From assembly GCF_014518315.1 (NCBI RefSeq), contig NZ_JACVEL010000001.1, forward strand, positions 372,001-436,000: a stretch of DNA of 64,000 bases, read 5' to 3'. The position numbers and the translations under genes are program-made. Source of the DNA: Taishania pollutisoli. GTDB taxonomy: Bacteria > Bacteroidota > Bacteroidia > Flavobacteriales_D > Crocinitomicaceae. Positions 9,469 to 18,410 of this stretch are shown here, in pieces (positions within the stretch are counted from its first letter, which is position 1; the number at the start of each line of letters is the position of its first letter). The notes beneath the pieces were generated by a model that did not search any database, was not told where the DNA came from, and was given only the letters and a program-made list of their open reading frames with translations.

Positions 9469-10218
9469 TTGGCTGTCAAAACTATTTTGGTTTCTCAACC
9501 AAAACCTGAAGGTGAAAAGTCGCCATACTTTGACTTGGCGGAAAAATACAAACTGAAGATTGACTTTCGACCATTTATACATGTTGAAGGGGTAGATGTT
9601 CAGGAATTCAGAACCCAGAAAGTCAATATATCAGAGCACACTGCTGTTATTCTGACATCTAAAGTTGGTGTTGATCATTTCTTCAGAATGGCGAAGGAAG
9701 TTCGTTTTGAAGTTCCCGATACCATGAAGTATTTTTGTATCTCTGAGGCAATCGCATTGTATCTCCAGAAATATGTTACGTACAGAAAACGAAAAATCTT
9801 TTTCGGGAAACAAACAATCAATGATCTGGTAGAGGTAATGAAGAAACACAAGAATGAAAAATTCTTATTGCCGTGTACCGATATTTTACGTGACAACATT
9901 CCTGAAACAATCAGCGAGCACAAAATCAACTTCACAAAAGCAATTTTGTACCGAACTGTCGCATCAGATTTATCTGACCTGGAAGATGTGTATTACGACA
10001 TGTTGGTATTTTTCAGTCCGGGAGGGATTGAATCACTCTTTAAAAACTTCCCTGATTTCAAACAAAACAAAACGTTAATTGCCGCATTCGGTCCGACAAC
10101 AGCACAGGCTGTTCTGAAAAACAATCTTCGTCTGGACGTACATGCCCCACAACCAAATGCACCATCGATGCCGGCTGCAATTGAACAATACATTAAAAAC
10201 GATTTGAAAAAGAAGTAA
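9469..10218 (+). CDS. hemD: Uroporphyrinogen-III synthase
   Basis: Cyclises hydroxymethylbilane to uroporphyrinogen III in haem/sirohaem/cobalamin synthesis. The family is poorly conserved, but marks are visible: the N-terminal VSQPKPEGEKSPYFDLAEK, ILTSKVGVDHFF, VFFSPGGIESLF, and AAFGPTTAQAV near the C-terminus. Length (249 aa) is right. It starts with TTG at 9469; no ATG lies near. The preceding DUF4271 gene contains TATCTTTG (9376-9383) within its last codons, which could serve as an internal promoter. Together with hemJ at 33.2 kb it shows that haem synthesis genes are scattered. Confidence 0.85.
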   Translation: MAVKTILVSQPKPEGEKSPYFDLAEKYKLKIDFRPFIHVEGVDVQEFRTQKVNISEHTAVILTSKVGVDHFFRMAKEVRFEVPDTMKYFCISEAIALYLQKYVTYRKRKIFFGKQTINDLVEVMKKHKNEKFLLPCTDILRDNIPETISEHKINFTKAILYRTVASDLSDLEDVYYDMLVFFSPGGIESLFKNFPDFKQNKTLIAAFGPTTAQAVLKNNLRLDVHAPQPNAPSMPAAIEQYIKNDLKKK

Positions 10219-10275
10219 ATCGGCCGATTTCACGTATTAATAACGAATTTCCATGCACCATACTGCAAGGTTTAC

Positions 10276-10283
10276 TAACTTTG
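10276..10283 (+). promoter_or_regulatory. -7 box four bases before the SCO gene
   Basis: TAACTTTG at 10276-10283 matches TAnnTTTG. Only CACT separates it from the ATG at 10288, which implies a transcript starting at or next to the start codon. Confidence 0.5.
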
Positions 10284-10287
10284 CACT

Positions 10288-10956
10288 ATGGCACGAGTTA
10301 TCTTTTTAGTTGTTTTCTGCATCGCAGGAATCGGGTTGTTTTATTATTCTTCCATCAGGAATAAGCAAAAAGAAGAAACACTTCCAATTTATAACCCGGT
10401 TGATCTGGATCCGGATGTCGTTGATCCGGAATTATTGAGAGTCGGAAGAGGACACACCATCGGTTCGTTTGCGTTCCTGAACCAGGAAGGTACTACCATC
10501 ACGCAAAAAGACGTAACAGGAAAAGTCTATGTGGTTGAATACTTTTTTACAACCTGCGGAACGATTTGTCCTGTAATGAATAAACAAATGCAGCGGGTTC
10601 AGAAAGCGCATTCCGGGAAAAAAGAATTTAAAATTCTCAGCTTCACTGTTAATCCGGAAGTAGATGATGTAGCACAGATGAAGCTGTATGCCGATGCACA
10701 TCATGCCGACAATCAGCAATGGTGGTTCCTCACCGGAAAAAAAGAACAACTTTATAAGTTAGCACGAACGTCATTTTTCGTGCTCAAACCTGCGGAAGCT
10801 CAAAACCTGGGGGATGCAGGCAGTGACTTTATCCATACCAACAATTTTGTTCTCGTTGACCGGAAAATGAGAATTCGCGGCTATTATGACGGAACAAGTA
10901 CACAGGAGGTAGACAAGTTGATCAAAGACATCGATTTACTGCTGGAAGAAAAATAA
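10288..10956 (+). CDS. SCO1/SenC family copper chaperone, membrane-anchored
   Basis: SCO proteins deliver copper to the CuA site of cytochrome c oxidase or act as thiol reductases. One N-terminal hydrophobic segment (residues 4-22) anchors a periplasmic thioredoxin-like domain. The copper-binding CxxxC is present as Cys90 and Cys94 in FFTTCGTICPVMNKQM, and the third ligand His in GSDFIHTNNFVLVD. Length is 222 aa. A -7 box lies four bases before the ATG. It converges with the carbonic anhydrase gene with one base between stops. Confidence 0.93.
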   Translation: MARVIFLVVFCIAGIGLFYYSSIRNKQKEETLPIYNPVDLDPDVVDPELLRVGRGHTIGSFAFLNQEGTTITQKDVTGKVYVVEYFFTTCGTICPVMNKQMQRVQKAHSGKKEFKILSFTVNPEVDDVAQMKLYADAHHADNQQWWFLTGKKEQLYKLARTSFFVLKPAEAQNLGDAGSDFIHTNNFVLVDRKMRIRGYYDGTSTQEVDKLIKDIDLLLEEK

Positions 10957-10957
10957 A

Positions 10958-11479
10958 TTACTCCTGCTCTTTAAACCAACCGGAGTATTTCACATAGTTA
11001 TTTGCAATCCGCTGTACTTCCCCTTCAAAGAGTTCCGGACTCAGTGTCTTTACTTTCCTGGCAGGGATTCCTGCATATACACTCCAACTCTCCACTCGTG
11101 TATTTTCAAGCAACACCGCTCCGGCAGCAATAATGCAATTGGATTCGATGTAGCAATTGTCCATCACAATGGATCCCATCCCGATCAATACATTGTCTTC
11201 AACCGTACAACCATGCACCAGTGCATTGTGACCAATTGAAACATTATTTCCAAGGGTGGTTTTCGTTTTTTCATACGTACAATGAATCACTGCTCCATCC
11301 TGTACATTCACACGGTTCCCCATTCGAATGGAATTCACATCTCCGCGTACAACAGCTCCGAACCAGACCGAACATTCATTCCCCATTTCCACATCCCCGA
11401 CAATTGTCGCATTTTCAGCCATCCAACAATCGGATCCAAACTTCGGGGAGAATCCTCTACATGATTTTATTAATGCCAT
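10958..11479 (-). CDS. Gamma-class carbonic anhydrase family protein
   Basis: Left-handed beta-helix protein of hexapeptide repeats, about 173 residues. The three zinc-binding histidines of gamma carbonic anhydrases are present: His66 in DGAVIHCTYE, and His84 and His89 in SIGHNALVHGCT. The family forms trimers and many members have weak or unproven activity. The frame can be extended to a TTG at 11500, but that codon lies inside a minus-strand -7 box (11498-11505), so the ATG at 11479 (MALIKSCRGF) is the better start. Confidence 0.9.
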   Translation of the reverse strand: MALIKSCRGFSPKFGSDCWMAENATIVGDVEMGNECSVWFGAVVRGDVNSIRMGNRVNVQDGAVIHCTYEKTKTTLGNNVSIGHNALVHGCTVEDNVLIGMGSIVMDNCYIESNCIIAAGAVLLENTRVESWSVYAGIPARKVKTLSPELFEGEVQRIANNYVKYSGWFKEQE

Positions 11480-11497
11480 TTTGTATTGTTTATCCAA

Positions 11498-11505
11498 CAA
11501 AGTTA
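11498..11505 (-). promoter_or_regulatory. -7 box of the gamma carbonic anhydrase gene
   Basis: CAAAGTTA reads TAACTTTG on the minus strand. It places transcription start just upstream of the ATG at 11479 and excludes the longer frame start. Confidence 0.5.
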
Positions 11506-11570
11506 CGCTTATCTGTTTTGGATGAGGTATTTTTTAGTATCTTAAGTCAAGAAACTTTAAACAAACCTTT

Positions 11571-12080
11571 ATGCAACTATACACTATTCAACAAAAAATT
11601 CATGAAATCCGCAATGAAAAAGTAATGCTTGATTTTGACCTGGCGGAGTTATATGGTGTAGCAACCAAAGTCCTGAAACAAGCTGTGAGAAGAAATATCA
11701 GCCGTTTTCCCGAAGACTTCATGTTTGTACTTTCCGAAGCGGAATTTCTCGTTTTGAGGTCACAATCCGTGACCTCAAAACGAGGAGGAATGCGTTACCT
11801 TCCTTTCGCATTCACTGAACAGGGCGTTGCGATGCTTTCAAGTGTGCTCAACAGCCCCAAAGCGATTGATGTAAATATTCGAATTATCCGCACGTTTGTC
11901 CTGATGCGACAATGCGTTCTTTCTCACACAGAAATTAGTGAAAAATTAAAAGAACTCGAAATCAAACAGGATGACATTTGTGAGGTAATGAACTATCTTC
12001 TACGCAAAGATCAATTACACCAACAGCAGGTAAAAAGAAAACCAATTGGTTTTACCTCTGAAAAAGCAGAAAAAGGGTAA
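11571..12080 (+). CDS. ORF6N domain protein (phage antirepressor-like DNA-binding)
   Basis: The N-terminal 100 residues form an ORF6N domain: IRNEKVMLDFDLAELYGV, LKQAVRRNISRFPEDFMF, then RYLPFAFTEQGVAMLSSVL. This domain comes from phage antirepressors and is common as a stand-alone chromosomal gene in Bacteroidota. A helical tail rich in Lys and Glu follows (LKELEIKQDDICEVMNYLL). No other phage gene is near, so it is an orphan. Length is 169 aa. A hairpin directly after the stop separates it from the ABC transporter genes. Confidence 0.88.
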   Translation: MQLYTIQQKIHEIRNEKVMLDFDLAELYGVATKVLKQAVRRNISRFPEDFMFVLSEAEFLVLRSQSVTSKRGGMRYLPFAFTEQGVAMLSSVLNSPKAIDVNIRIIRTFVLMRQCVLSHTEISEKLKELEIKQDDICEVMNYLLRKDQLHQQQVKRKPIGFTSEKAEKG

Positions 12081-12129
12081 AAAGCTCCCGGTATTTATCC
12101 CAACAACGCGCCTGTTACGGGAACTTTTT
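12080..12129 (+). terminator. Probable terminator after the ORF6N gene
   Basis: AAAAGCTCCCG (12080-12090) and CGGGAACTTTTT (12118-12129) can pair with one mismatch across a 27-nt loop, ending in a T-run. Confidence 0.5.
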
Positions 12130-12158
12130 CTATTTTCGTTGAAATAAACACGATCATT

Positions 12159-13160
12159 TTGCGCGGAAAAGCAATACCTTTTCGTTTGAAAATTTTCATT
12201 GGTACGTTGTTACTAATCGGTCTGGCGATCTGGCACCTGTTTGCCGGAAGCACTACTATTTCAGTATCAGATTTTTATAACGCCCTTGCCGATTACGATT
12301 ACTCCAACACCAATCACATCATTGCCCGCGACCTGAGAATACCCAGGACACTTATGGCCATGATTGCCGGTGCGGGTTTATCACTTGCAGGTTTGTTGAT
12401 GCAGACAATTTTTAAAAATCCGCTTGCAGAACCAAATATATTGGGTGTCAGCACAGGAGCAAGTCTGTTTGTTGCGATCACACTTTTAACCGGAATCTCC
12501 TTTTTCCAATCGGATTGGGGGTTAATTGCAAGTGCATTGTTCGGTGCGTTCATTTTTGGTACCATTATTTTATTTTTTGCCCGCTTTGTCCGATCGCAGG
12601 GTTCTCTTCTCCTGGTCGGCATCATGCTTGGAAGCTTTTCTGCCGCTTTTATCAGCATTATTCAGGCTTGGAGTGACGCCCATCAACTTAAATTATATAC
12701 GTTGTGGGCAATGGGATCTCTGCAACAAGTTTCCTTTCAACAATTGCCACTGGTCTGCCTCATGTTCTCAGGGACTGTTTTCCTTAGTTTTTTCTTCATC
12801 CGTGCGCTCAATGCGCTCATTCTCGGACAGGAAAATGCATCATTATTGGGTATTAACGTTCGAAATATGCGTGTGTTTGCGATTCTAATCGCGGCGGTTC
12901 TAACAGGGCTCATCACCGCCTTTTGCGGACCAATTGCATTTTTAGGAATGGCTGTCCCCAACCTTGTGAAAATGATTCTTACAACACACAATCACCGTCT
13001 GCTCATCATTGGTTGTTTACTTACCGGCGGAAGTTTTCTGCTCATGTGTGACATTTTGGTACAATTACTTTCAGGTTTCATGCTTCTCCCCATCAATGCC
13101 ATCACCTCTATGATCGGTGCGCCGTTTGTTATATACATCATTCTAAAACGCTGGTCATGA
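12159..13160 (+). CDS. FecCD/BtuC family ABC transporter permease
   Basis: A 333-residue inner-membrane permease with about nine to ten hydrophobic segments. It has the hallmarks of the FecCD/BtuC family: RIPRTLMAMIAGAGLSLAGLLMQTIFKNPLAEP near the N-terminus in two contiguous blocks, GISTGASL-like GVSTGASLFVA, and GPIAFLGMAVPNLVKM. The substrate is iron-siderophore, haem or cobalamin; the sequence does not decide. The frame starts at TTG 12159. The last four bases overlap the ATPase gene (ATGA). No binding protein is adjacent, but one of the matching family is encoded at 34039-35094. Confidence 0.93.
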   Translation: MRGKAIPFRLKIFIGTLLLIGLAIWHLFAGSTTISVSDFYNALADYDYSNTNHIIARDLRIPRTLMAMIAGAGLSLAGLLMQTIFKNPLAEPNILGVSTGASLFVAITLLTGISFFQSDWGLIASALFGAFIFGTIILFFARFVRSQGSLLLVGIMLGSFSAAFISIIQAWSDAHQLKLYTLWAMGSLQQVSFQQLPLVCLMFSGTVFLSFFFIRALNALILGQENASLLGINVRNMRVFAILIAAVLTGLITAFCGPIAFLGMAVPNLVKMILTTHNHRLLIIGCLLTGGSFLLMCDILVQLLSGFMLLPINAITSMIGAPFVIYIILKRWS

Positions 13161-13882
13161 TTGAATTTAACAACTTAACAATAGGACATCACCGGCCGCT
13201 GGCCCATGTAACTATTCCGGCACTGACTCCTGGTAATATCTATGCAATTATCGGAAGTAACGGAAGCGGGAAATCTACATTTCTGAAAACAATTACCGGC
13301 CAACAGCGACCACTTGCAGGCAATGTTTTCATCAACGGAAGAAATACAACAGAGTTATCCCGATCAGAATTGGCCCGATTAGTTGCATTTGTTCCGAGTC
13401 GATTTCCGGAAGCAGAGTTTGTCCGGGTAGTTGATTTTATTTCTCTTGGGAGAACACCTTACCAGAACAGTCTCGGGATTCTTTCAGAGGTAGACAAAGA
13501 ATGTGTGCAGCAAACAATCCGGCAGCTCAACATCAGGCATCTTGCTGATAAATTTATCAGTCAGCTCAGTGATGGTGAACGTCAGTTATGCTCTGTAGCC
13601 AGGGCATTGGCACAACAAACTCCCATTATTCTGTTAGACGAACCGACAGGATACCTGGATTACAGGAACAAGCGCCGGTTGCTGGAAGTGCTATCGCTTA
13701 TTTCAATAGAAATGAATCGCTTGATTTTATTTTCTTCCCACGACATTGAAACATTGTTGCAATTTGGTATTCAACTGCTTGGAATCGAAGCGGAGGGAGT
13801 TTCAGAACCAGGTAAAACTCAACTTGTAATAATTGATAAAAACATACCGTTCGAAACAACGATCAGTCATTTTTACTGTTGA
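13157..13882 (+). CDS. ABC transporter ATPase, iron/cobalamin importer type
   Basis: Energises the FecCD-type permease encoded immediately upstream, with a 4-bp ATGA overlap. Visible motifs are Walker A GSNGSGKST, a signature motif LSDGERQ (a variant of LSGGE), Walker B IILLDEPTGYLD and the H-loop SSHDIE. Length (241 aa) is normal. The C-terminus is short, without the extra domain seen in maltose-type ATPases. The pair looks like BtuCD/FecCD without its own BtuF. Confidence 0.93.
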   Translation: MIEFNNLTIGHHRPLAHVTIPALTPGNIYAIIGSNGSGKSTFLKTITGQQRPLAGNVFINGRNTTELSRSELARLVAFVPSRFPEAEFVRVVDFISLGRTPYQNSLGILSEVDKECVQQTIRQLNIRHLADKFISQLSDGERQLCSVARALAQQTPIILLDEPTGYLDYRNKRRLLEVLSLISIEMNRLILFSSHDIETLLQFGIQLLGIEAEGVSEPGKTQLVIIDKNIPFETTISHFYC

Positions 13883-13968
13883 TATCGTACGGAAAAGGAA
13901 ACAATATTCTCCATTTTTCTGTACTTTTCGGTAGAATATTTATATTTACAAAATATTTCATTTAACTC

Positions 13969-14958
13969 ATGGATAAACTAATTGCAGCTTTCCCTAAAAA
14001 TATTGAAGAAGCGTTACTAATTGCTGAAAAAGCAACATTTAAAACTCCTGAAAATACAATCAGAAATGTTGTCATTTGCGGAATGGGCGGTTCCGGAATC
14101 GGAGGGCGTCTGGTATCATTCTGGGTACAAAATGAGATCCGTGTTCCTGTACAATGTTTTCATGATTATTCCGCTCCGGCATACATTGATCAGTACACGC
14201 TGGTTATCGCGTCTTCTTATTCAGGAAATACAGAAGAAACACTATTCTTTGTCGATGAAGTAAAAGAGAAAGGTGCACACATTATCGGTGTTTGTTCCGG
14301 AGGAGAATTACAGGAATATTGTACAAAAAACAACTACGATTGTGTCATTGTTCCGGGGGGAAATCCTCCTCGTACGGCATTGGCATTTTCACTTGTACAA
14401 GTCACCAATATCCTGACAAAATTAGGATTGATTTCGAATACTGTTCTGAGCAACCTGGCTTCTGCTCAACACTTAATTGAGCAAAAATTAGAGCACATTC
14501 AATCCGAAGCAAAAACACTTGCCGCTTTTTTAAAAGGAACGGTTCCTGTTTTTTATGCTACTTCGTTATATGAAGCAGTGCTAATCCGGGCGAAACAGCA
14601 GTTTAATGAAAATGCGAAAATGCTTTGCTGGACGCACGTCATTCCTGAAATGAATCACAATGAACTTGTTGGATGGGGAGGTGGAGACAACCGCTTTTCA
14701 GCAGTTTATTTTGATACCAAAGACTTATTGCCCCGCAATGAAAAACGCGTAGAGATTACCTGTGAAGTCATTGCATCCAAAACAAAATTACAGACAATAC
14801 ACGCCGAAGGGACAAACCTGGTTGAGCGTTCTATCTACATCATTCACCTGGTTGACTGGGCTTCATTCTATTTATCAGAGCTCAAACAAACAGATGCAAT
14901 GGAAATAAAAATCATTGACCGTTTAAAATCGGAATTGGCAAACTTCGAAGAAAAATGA
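13969..14958 (+). CDS. Bifunctional phosphoglucose/phosphomannose isomerase
   Basis: Two SIS domains. The N-terminal one contains CGMGGSGIGGRLV and ASSYSGNTEETL, the sugar-phosphate-binding loops; the C-terminal part has PEMNHNELVGW, with the catalytic Glu/His region of the PGI/PMI family. It interconverts glucose-6-phosphate or mannose-6-phosphate with fructose-6-phosphate. Length is 329 aa. The last four bases overlap lipB (ATGA), so the two are co-translated although functionally unrelated. Confidence 0.9.
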   Translation: MDKLIAAFPKNIEEALLIAEKATFKTPENTIRNVVICGMGGSGIGGRLVSFWVQNEIRVPVQCFHDYSAPAYIDQYTLVIASSYSGNTEETLFFVDEVKEKGAHIIGVCSGGELQEYCTKNNYDCVIVPGGNPPRTALAFSLVQVTNILTKLGLISNTVLSNLASAQHLIEQKLEHIQSEAKTLAAFLKGTVPVFYATSLYEAVLIRAKQQFNENAKMLCWTHVIPEMNHNELVGWGGGDNRFSAVYFDTKDLLPRNEKRVEITCEVIASKTKLQTIHAEGTNLVERSIYIIHLVDWASFYLSELKQTDAMEIKIIDRLKSELANFEEK

Positions 14959-15653
14959 AACCGCAAGTCATCTTTCAATCTCTTGGATTGATTGATTATC
15001 AGGAAGCATGGGATTACCAGGAAAAATTGTTTAAGGAAGCAATTGACCTGAAGATTCGTGCGCGCAATGGTGAAACAACCGAAGAAACAAAGAATTACCT
15101 TCTCTTTTGCGAACATCCACATGTGTTTACATTGGGTAAAAGCGGAGATGCTTCGCATTTACTGCTCGATGACGAAGAATTGTCCGAACACGACGCTAAA
15201 TTTTATAAAATCAACCGGGGAGGTGACATTACCTATCACGGTCCCGGGCAACTGGTAGGCTACCCGATTTTTGACTTAGATCATTTTTTTCCTGATATTC
15301 ATAAATACATGCGTCTGCTGGAAGAATCTGTTATCCAGACCTTGAATGAATATGGAATTTCGTCCGGAAGAGTACCGGGAATGACCGGAGTATGGTTAGA
15401 CGGAGATTTGCCGACTGCACGCAAAATATGTGCGATGGGAGTCAAGAGTTCCCGATGGGTAACAATGCATGGCATCGGGTTTAATGTCAATTCGGATTTA
15501 AGTTATTTTTCTCATATTGTTCCCTGCGGAATACAAGATAAAGCCGTTACGTCTTTAAAACAAGAGTTAGGAAGAGAACTGGATATGACAGAAGTCAGTG
15601 AAGTTCTGAAAGGGAAAATGGCAGAGCAATTCGGATTTGATTTTGTAAACTAA
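14955..15653 (+). CDS. lipB: Octanoyl-[ACP]:protein N-octanoyltransferase
   Basis: First enzyme of lipoate attachment, moving an octanoyl group from ACP to lipoyl domains. The motifs are GGDITYHGPGQLVGYPI, GVKSSRWVTMHGIGFNV (with the catalytic Lys), and FSHIVPCGI (with the acyl-binding Cys). Length (232 aa) fits. It is coupled to the isomerase upstream by a 4-bp overlap and ends eight bases from the convergent ligase gene. Confidence 0.96.
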   Translation: MKPQVIFQSLGLIDYQEAWDYQEKLFKEAIDLKIRARNGETTEETKNYLLFCEHPHVFTLGKSGDASHLLLDDEELSEHDAKFYKINRGGDITYHGPGQLVGYPIFDLDHFFPDIHKYMRLLEESVIQTLNEYGISSGRVPGMTGVWLDGDLPTARKICAMGVKSSRWVTMHGIGFNVNSDLSYFSHIVPCGIQDKAVTSLKQELGRELDMTEVSEVLKGKMAEQFGFDFVN

Positions 15654-15661
15654 ACAGCAAA

Positions 15662-17095
15662 TTACCGTACCAGTTTTCCTGTTTTCGTCATTTCCAATTC
15701 TTGCACAACAACAATTCGCTGCGGAACTTTGTAGGTCGACAAGCGTTTGCGACAATAGGTCAGCACTTCTTCCACATTGATCGTTTCACCTGCTTTCAGC
15801 ACAACCTCCGCCTGTATGATCTGCCCCATAATCGGATGTGGAACACCTGATATTTTTGCTTGTTCAATCTCCTGGCGGGTTTCGAGGATTCCTTCTACTT
15901 CTTCCGGGAATACTTTGTTTCCGGACACATTGATAACTGATTTTTGCCGTCCTTCGACAATAATCAATCCGTCCGTTTGCTTTCGGGCAAAATCAGCAGT
16001 CAGGAAGTAGCCGTTTTTAGTTACCTCATCCCGTGTTAGCGGCGGGTTGAGATACGCATCAAACATTCCCTTTCCTTTGATGGCCAAGTGTCCTGATTCT
16101 CCATCTTCAACCGGTTGATTATTATCGTCCAGGATAGCAACATCATAATCCTGTAGTGCATAACCTACAGCATTCGGAAATTCTTTTGATTTGGCAAAAT
16201 TAATAATCGGCAATCCGATCTCAATGATTCCATAAGCCTGGCTCACAGGAATTCCGTACGTTTCATAAAACTCAACACACACATCCTCAGAGATTGCCGC
16301 TGAAGTAGAGATCACGTTTTTCATAGACGGAATTGCGATTTTCTCTTCAGCACGTGCCATCAGACGAATTTGCATGGGCGAAGCATACAACAATGTACCA
16401 TTGAACCGGTTGATGCTTTCAATGATGCTCTGCGGTAAAAAATCTTTTGTAATGGCAATCGCAGCACCGTAACGTACATATAGCAGAATGGAAACCACAA
16501 AATGGTAGGCAATCGGAAGCACCCATATTACCGTATCATCCGGTCCCAAATTCAATGACGTATTTGCTCCTTCAATGCGTTCAATTGCTGATTGATGAGA
16601 AATGATTACTCCTTTGGCGGTTCCGGTTGTCCCGGAAGTAAAGCGCATAAATGCCGGATTGTCGACATGCGGAGCAAAAACTATGTTTGGGTTGGTTGTT
16701 ACAGCAACACGGATTTGTCCGTTTTTCAATGCAATCAAATCAGTACTTCCCATCGGATCAATACCGCTCAGGTCATCGAGAATGAAGTGCAACGCAGCAT
16801 GTTTAATCTGCTCATCCAGTTCATCCCGTTTTAACTGATGAGACATCGGCATCACACATGCTCCTGTCCCCAGAACTGCAAAAATCCCGACAATAAAATT
16901 GCGTCCGTTCCGGGCCATGATTCCAACAGCCTGCCCCTCTCCGATTCCACGGCTGATGAGTTGTTGTTTCAATACTTCCGCCTCTTCATACAAACCGGAA
17001 AACGTCAAGGTTCCAAAATCATCATATACAGCAGGGTGTTCCGGCCATTGATTGGCGGCATTCACTAAAACCTGGTACACGTTATTCTGCTGCAT
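15662..17095 (-). CDS. AMP-dependent acyl ligase (ANL superfamily)
   Basis: Activates a carboxylic acid as an acyl-adenylate and passes it to CoA or a carrier protein. Visible motifs are FTSGTTGTAKGVIISH (P-loop), the YGIIEIG region for substrate/ATP, YFLTADFARK, and the C-terminal lysine motif KTGKLVR at the very end. Length is 477 aa, somewhat short for an acyl-CoA synthetase. The substrate is unknown. An FAD oxidoreductase on the same strand lies upstream. Aryl-polyene/flexirubin clusters use similar ligases, so a link with the ketosynthase locus at 26-33 kb is possible but unproven. Confidence 0.85.
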   Translation of the reverse strand: MQQNNVYQVLVNAANQWPEHPAVYDDFGTLTFSGLYEEAEVLKQQLISRGIGEGQAVGIMARNGRNFIVGIFAVLGTGACVMPMSHQLKRDELDEQIKHAALHFILDDLSGIDPMGSTDLIALKNGQIRVAVTTNPNIVFAPHVDNPAFMRFTSGTTGTAKGVIISHQSAIERIEGANTSLNLGPDDTVIWVLPIAYHFVVSILLYVRYGAAIAITKDFLPQSIIESINRFNGTLLYASPMQIRLMARAEEKIAIPSMKNVISTSAAISEDVCVEFYETYGIPVSQAYGIIEIGLPIINFAKSKEFPNAVGYALQDYDVAILDDNNQPVEDGESGHLAIKGKGMFDAYLNPPLTRDEVTKNGYFLTADFARKQTDGLIIVEGRQKSVINVSGNKVFPEEVEGILETRQEIEQAKISGVPHPIMGQIIQAEVVLKAGETINVEEVLTYCRKRLSTYKVPQRIVVVQELEMTKTGKLVR

Positions 17096-17123
17096 TGATC
17101 TTTGATCTTATTCTTTCGGGGAA

Positions 17124-17131
17124 CAAAGATA
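17124..17131 (-). promoter_or_regulatory. -7 box of the acyl ligase gene
   Basis: CAAAGATA reads TATCTTTG on the minus strand, 28 nt upstream of the ATG at 17095. It overlaps the region just before the stop of the FAD oxidoreductase gene. Confidence 0.45.
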
Positions 17132-17133
17132 TA

Positions 17134-18327
17134 TTATTTTACAGATATTTGAGCGGCTACCTTTCCTGCAGCGTAACCGGTTTGTAAACAAACTCCCATG
17201 ACTCTGGCACTTGCAATTGCCCGGTCGGAAGCAGAGATAATTCTTCCGGCAAAAAAGAGGTTGTCATATGTGGCAGAAATCAGGCATTCTTCAGGAATTT
17301 CATAATAATCGTTTTCTTTAACAAATGTGAGATCAACTGATTTGTTGGGCAACCAGTCCTCAATCGGCCAGGATGATCTGGCAACAGGGCTTTTCCATTT
17401 TTTTGCAGTAACCACATCTTCTTCTGTCAGTACATACTTGCCCAACGGTCTTTTTCCTGTTCGCCATCCCAAATCGTCTGCAATGTGATCAATGCCTGCA
17501 TTGGTGAACAAGGATGAATGTTGTTTCAAGGTATAAAACAATTCATTAACCAATTCCTTCGCACGAACTGTCAAACATTCAATTTCCCCTTTCTGATGGG
17601 AAACCTGCCAGGGAATGGTAAATTTAAACCCGATTTTTTTCTGCGATTGTGAACCCGGAATAATAAATAGATTTTTAAAGTAGTCCGGTAATTGCTGTTG
17701 TTGAATGATTGTTTTTAAGTCACGGATCAATTTGAAATTTGAAATTTCATTGTCTCCGATCTGGCTGTTTTCAATGTAAAAACTAATTGAAGCTGCCTGG
17801 AAATAATGGTTTTCAACCAACGGATGGCCTGATAATTCCGCGACCGTTGCATTTCCACTGCAGTCAATAATGGCATCAAATCCGATTGTCAGTTGTTGCC
17901 CGTTTTGGACAACACTCACACGGTTCAGACTCATAGAATCGCCTGTGACTTCTGTCAGCATGCATCCCGATAAAAACCGAATCTTGTTTTCGGTAATGTA
18001 GTCTTCAATCAGTCGTTTTAGTTCGTCTTTGTTATAAGGCAGGTAATGCAGTCCATATTGGTTACAGCTTGGCGTCGTCCCGCTGTAATCAGCCGTTCGA
18101 AGTGCAAATTCCTGCACAAAACCATCTACCATAAATGTTGATTCAGCCTGTTTTCCGTTGTAATACAGCCCGCATATTGTACCTACTTCAACAGCAGTGG
18201 CAGCACCACCCGGATAGGAATGATTATCTATCAATACAACTTGTTTTCCCTGTTTGGAAGCAGCGACTGCAGCCGCGACTCCTGAAACGCCGGCTCCGAC
18301 AACAAGGATATTGGTAGTGATATTCAT
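17134..18327 (-). CDS. FAD-dependent oxidoreductase
   Basis: A 397-residue flavoprotein of the FAD-dependent oxidoreductase type (PF12831-like). The dinucleotide fold is NILVVGAGVSGVAAAVAASK followed by VLIDNHSYPGGAAT; a second FAD motif, LFFAGRIISASDRAIASARV, lies near the C-terminus. IIDCSGNATVAELSGHP is also typical of the family. The substrate is unknown. It lies upstream of the acyl ligase on the same strand, but a separate -7 box for the ligase sits between them. Confidence 0.85.
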   Translation of the reverse strand: MNITTNILVVGAGVSGVAAAVAASKQGKQVVLIDNHSYPGGAATAVEVGTICGLYYNGKQAESTFMVDGFVQEFALRTADYSGTTPSCNQYGLHYLPYNKDELKRLIEDYITENKIRFLSGCMLTEVTGDSMSLNRVSVVQNGQQLTIGFDAIIDCSGNATVAELSGHPLVENHYFQAASISFYIENSQIGDNEISNFKLIRDLKTIIQQQQLPDYFKNLFIIPGSQSQKKIGFKFTIPWQVSHQKGEIECLTVRAKELVNELFYTLKQHSSLFTNAGIDHIADDLGWRTGKRPLGKYVLTEEDVVTAKKWKSPVARSSWPIEDWLPNKSVDLTFVKENDYYEIPEECLISATYDNLFFAGRIISASDRAIASARVMGVCLQTGYAAGKVAAQISVK

Positions 18328-18410
18328 TGAATTATCGTGTCTTTTTCAAAGCGAAGATACAAAATAGTAACAACTTTTTCTTATTGTGATTGCATCAGGA
18401 TAATCTGATT

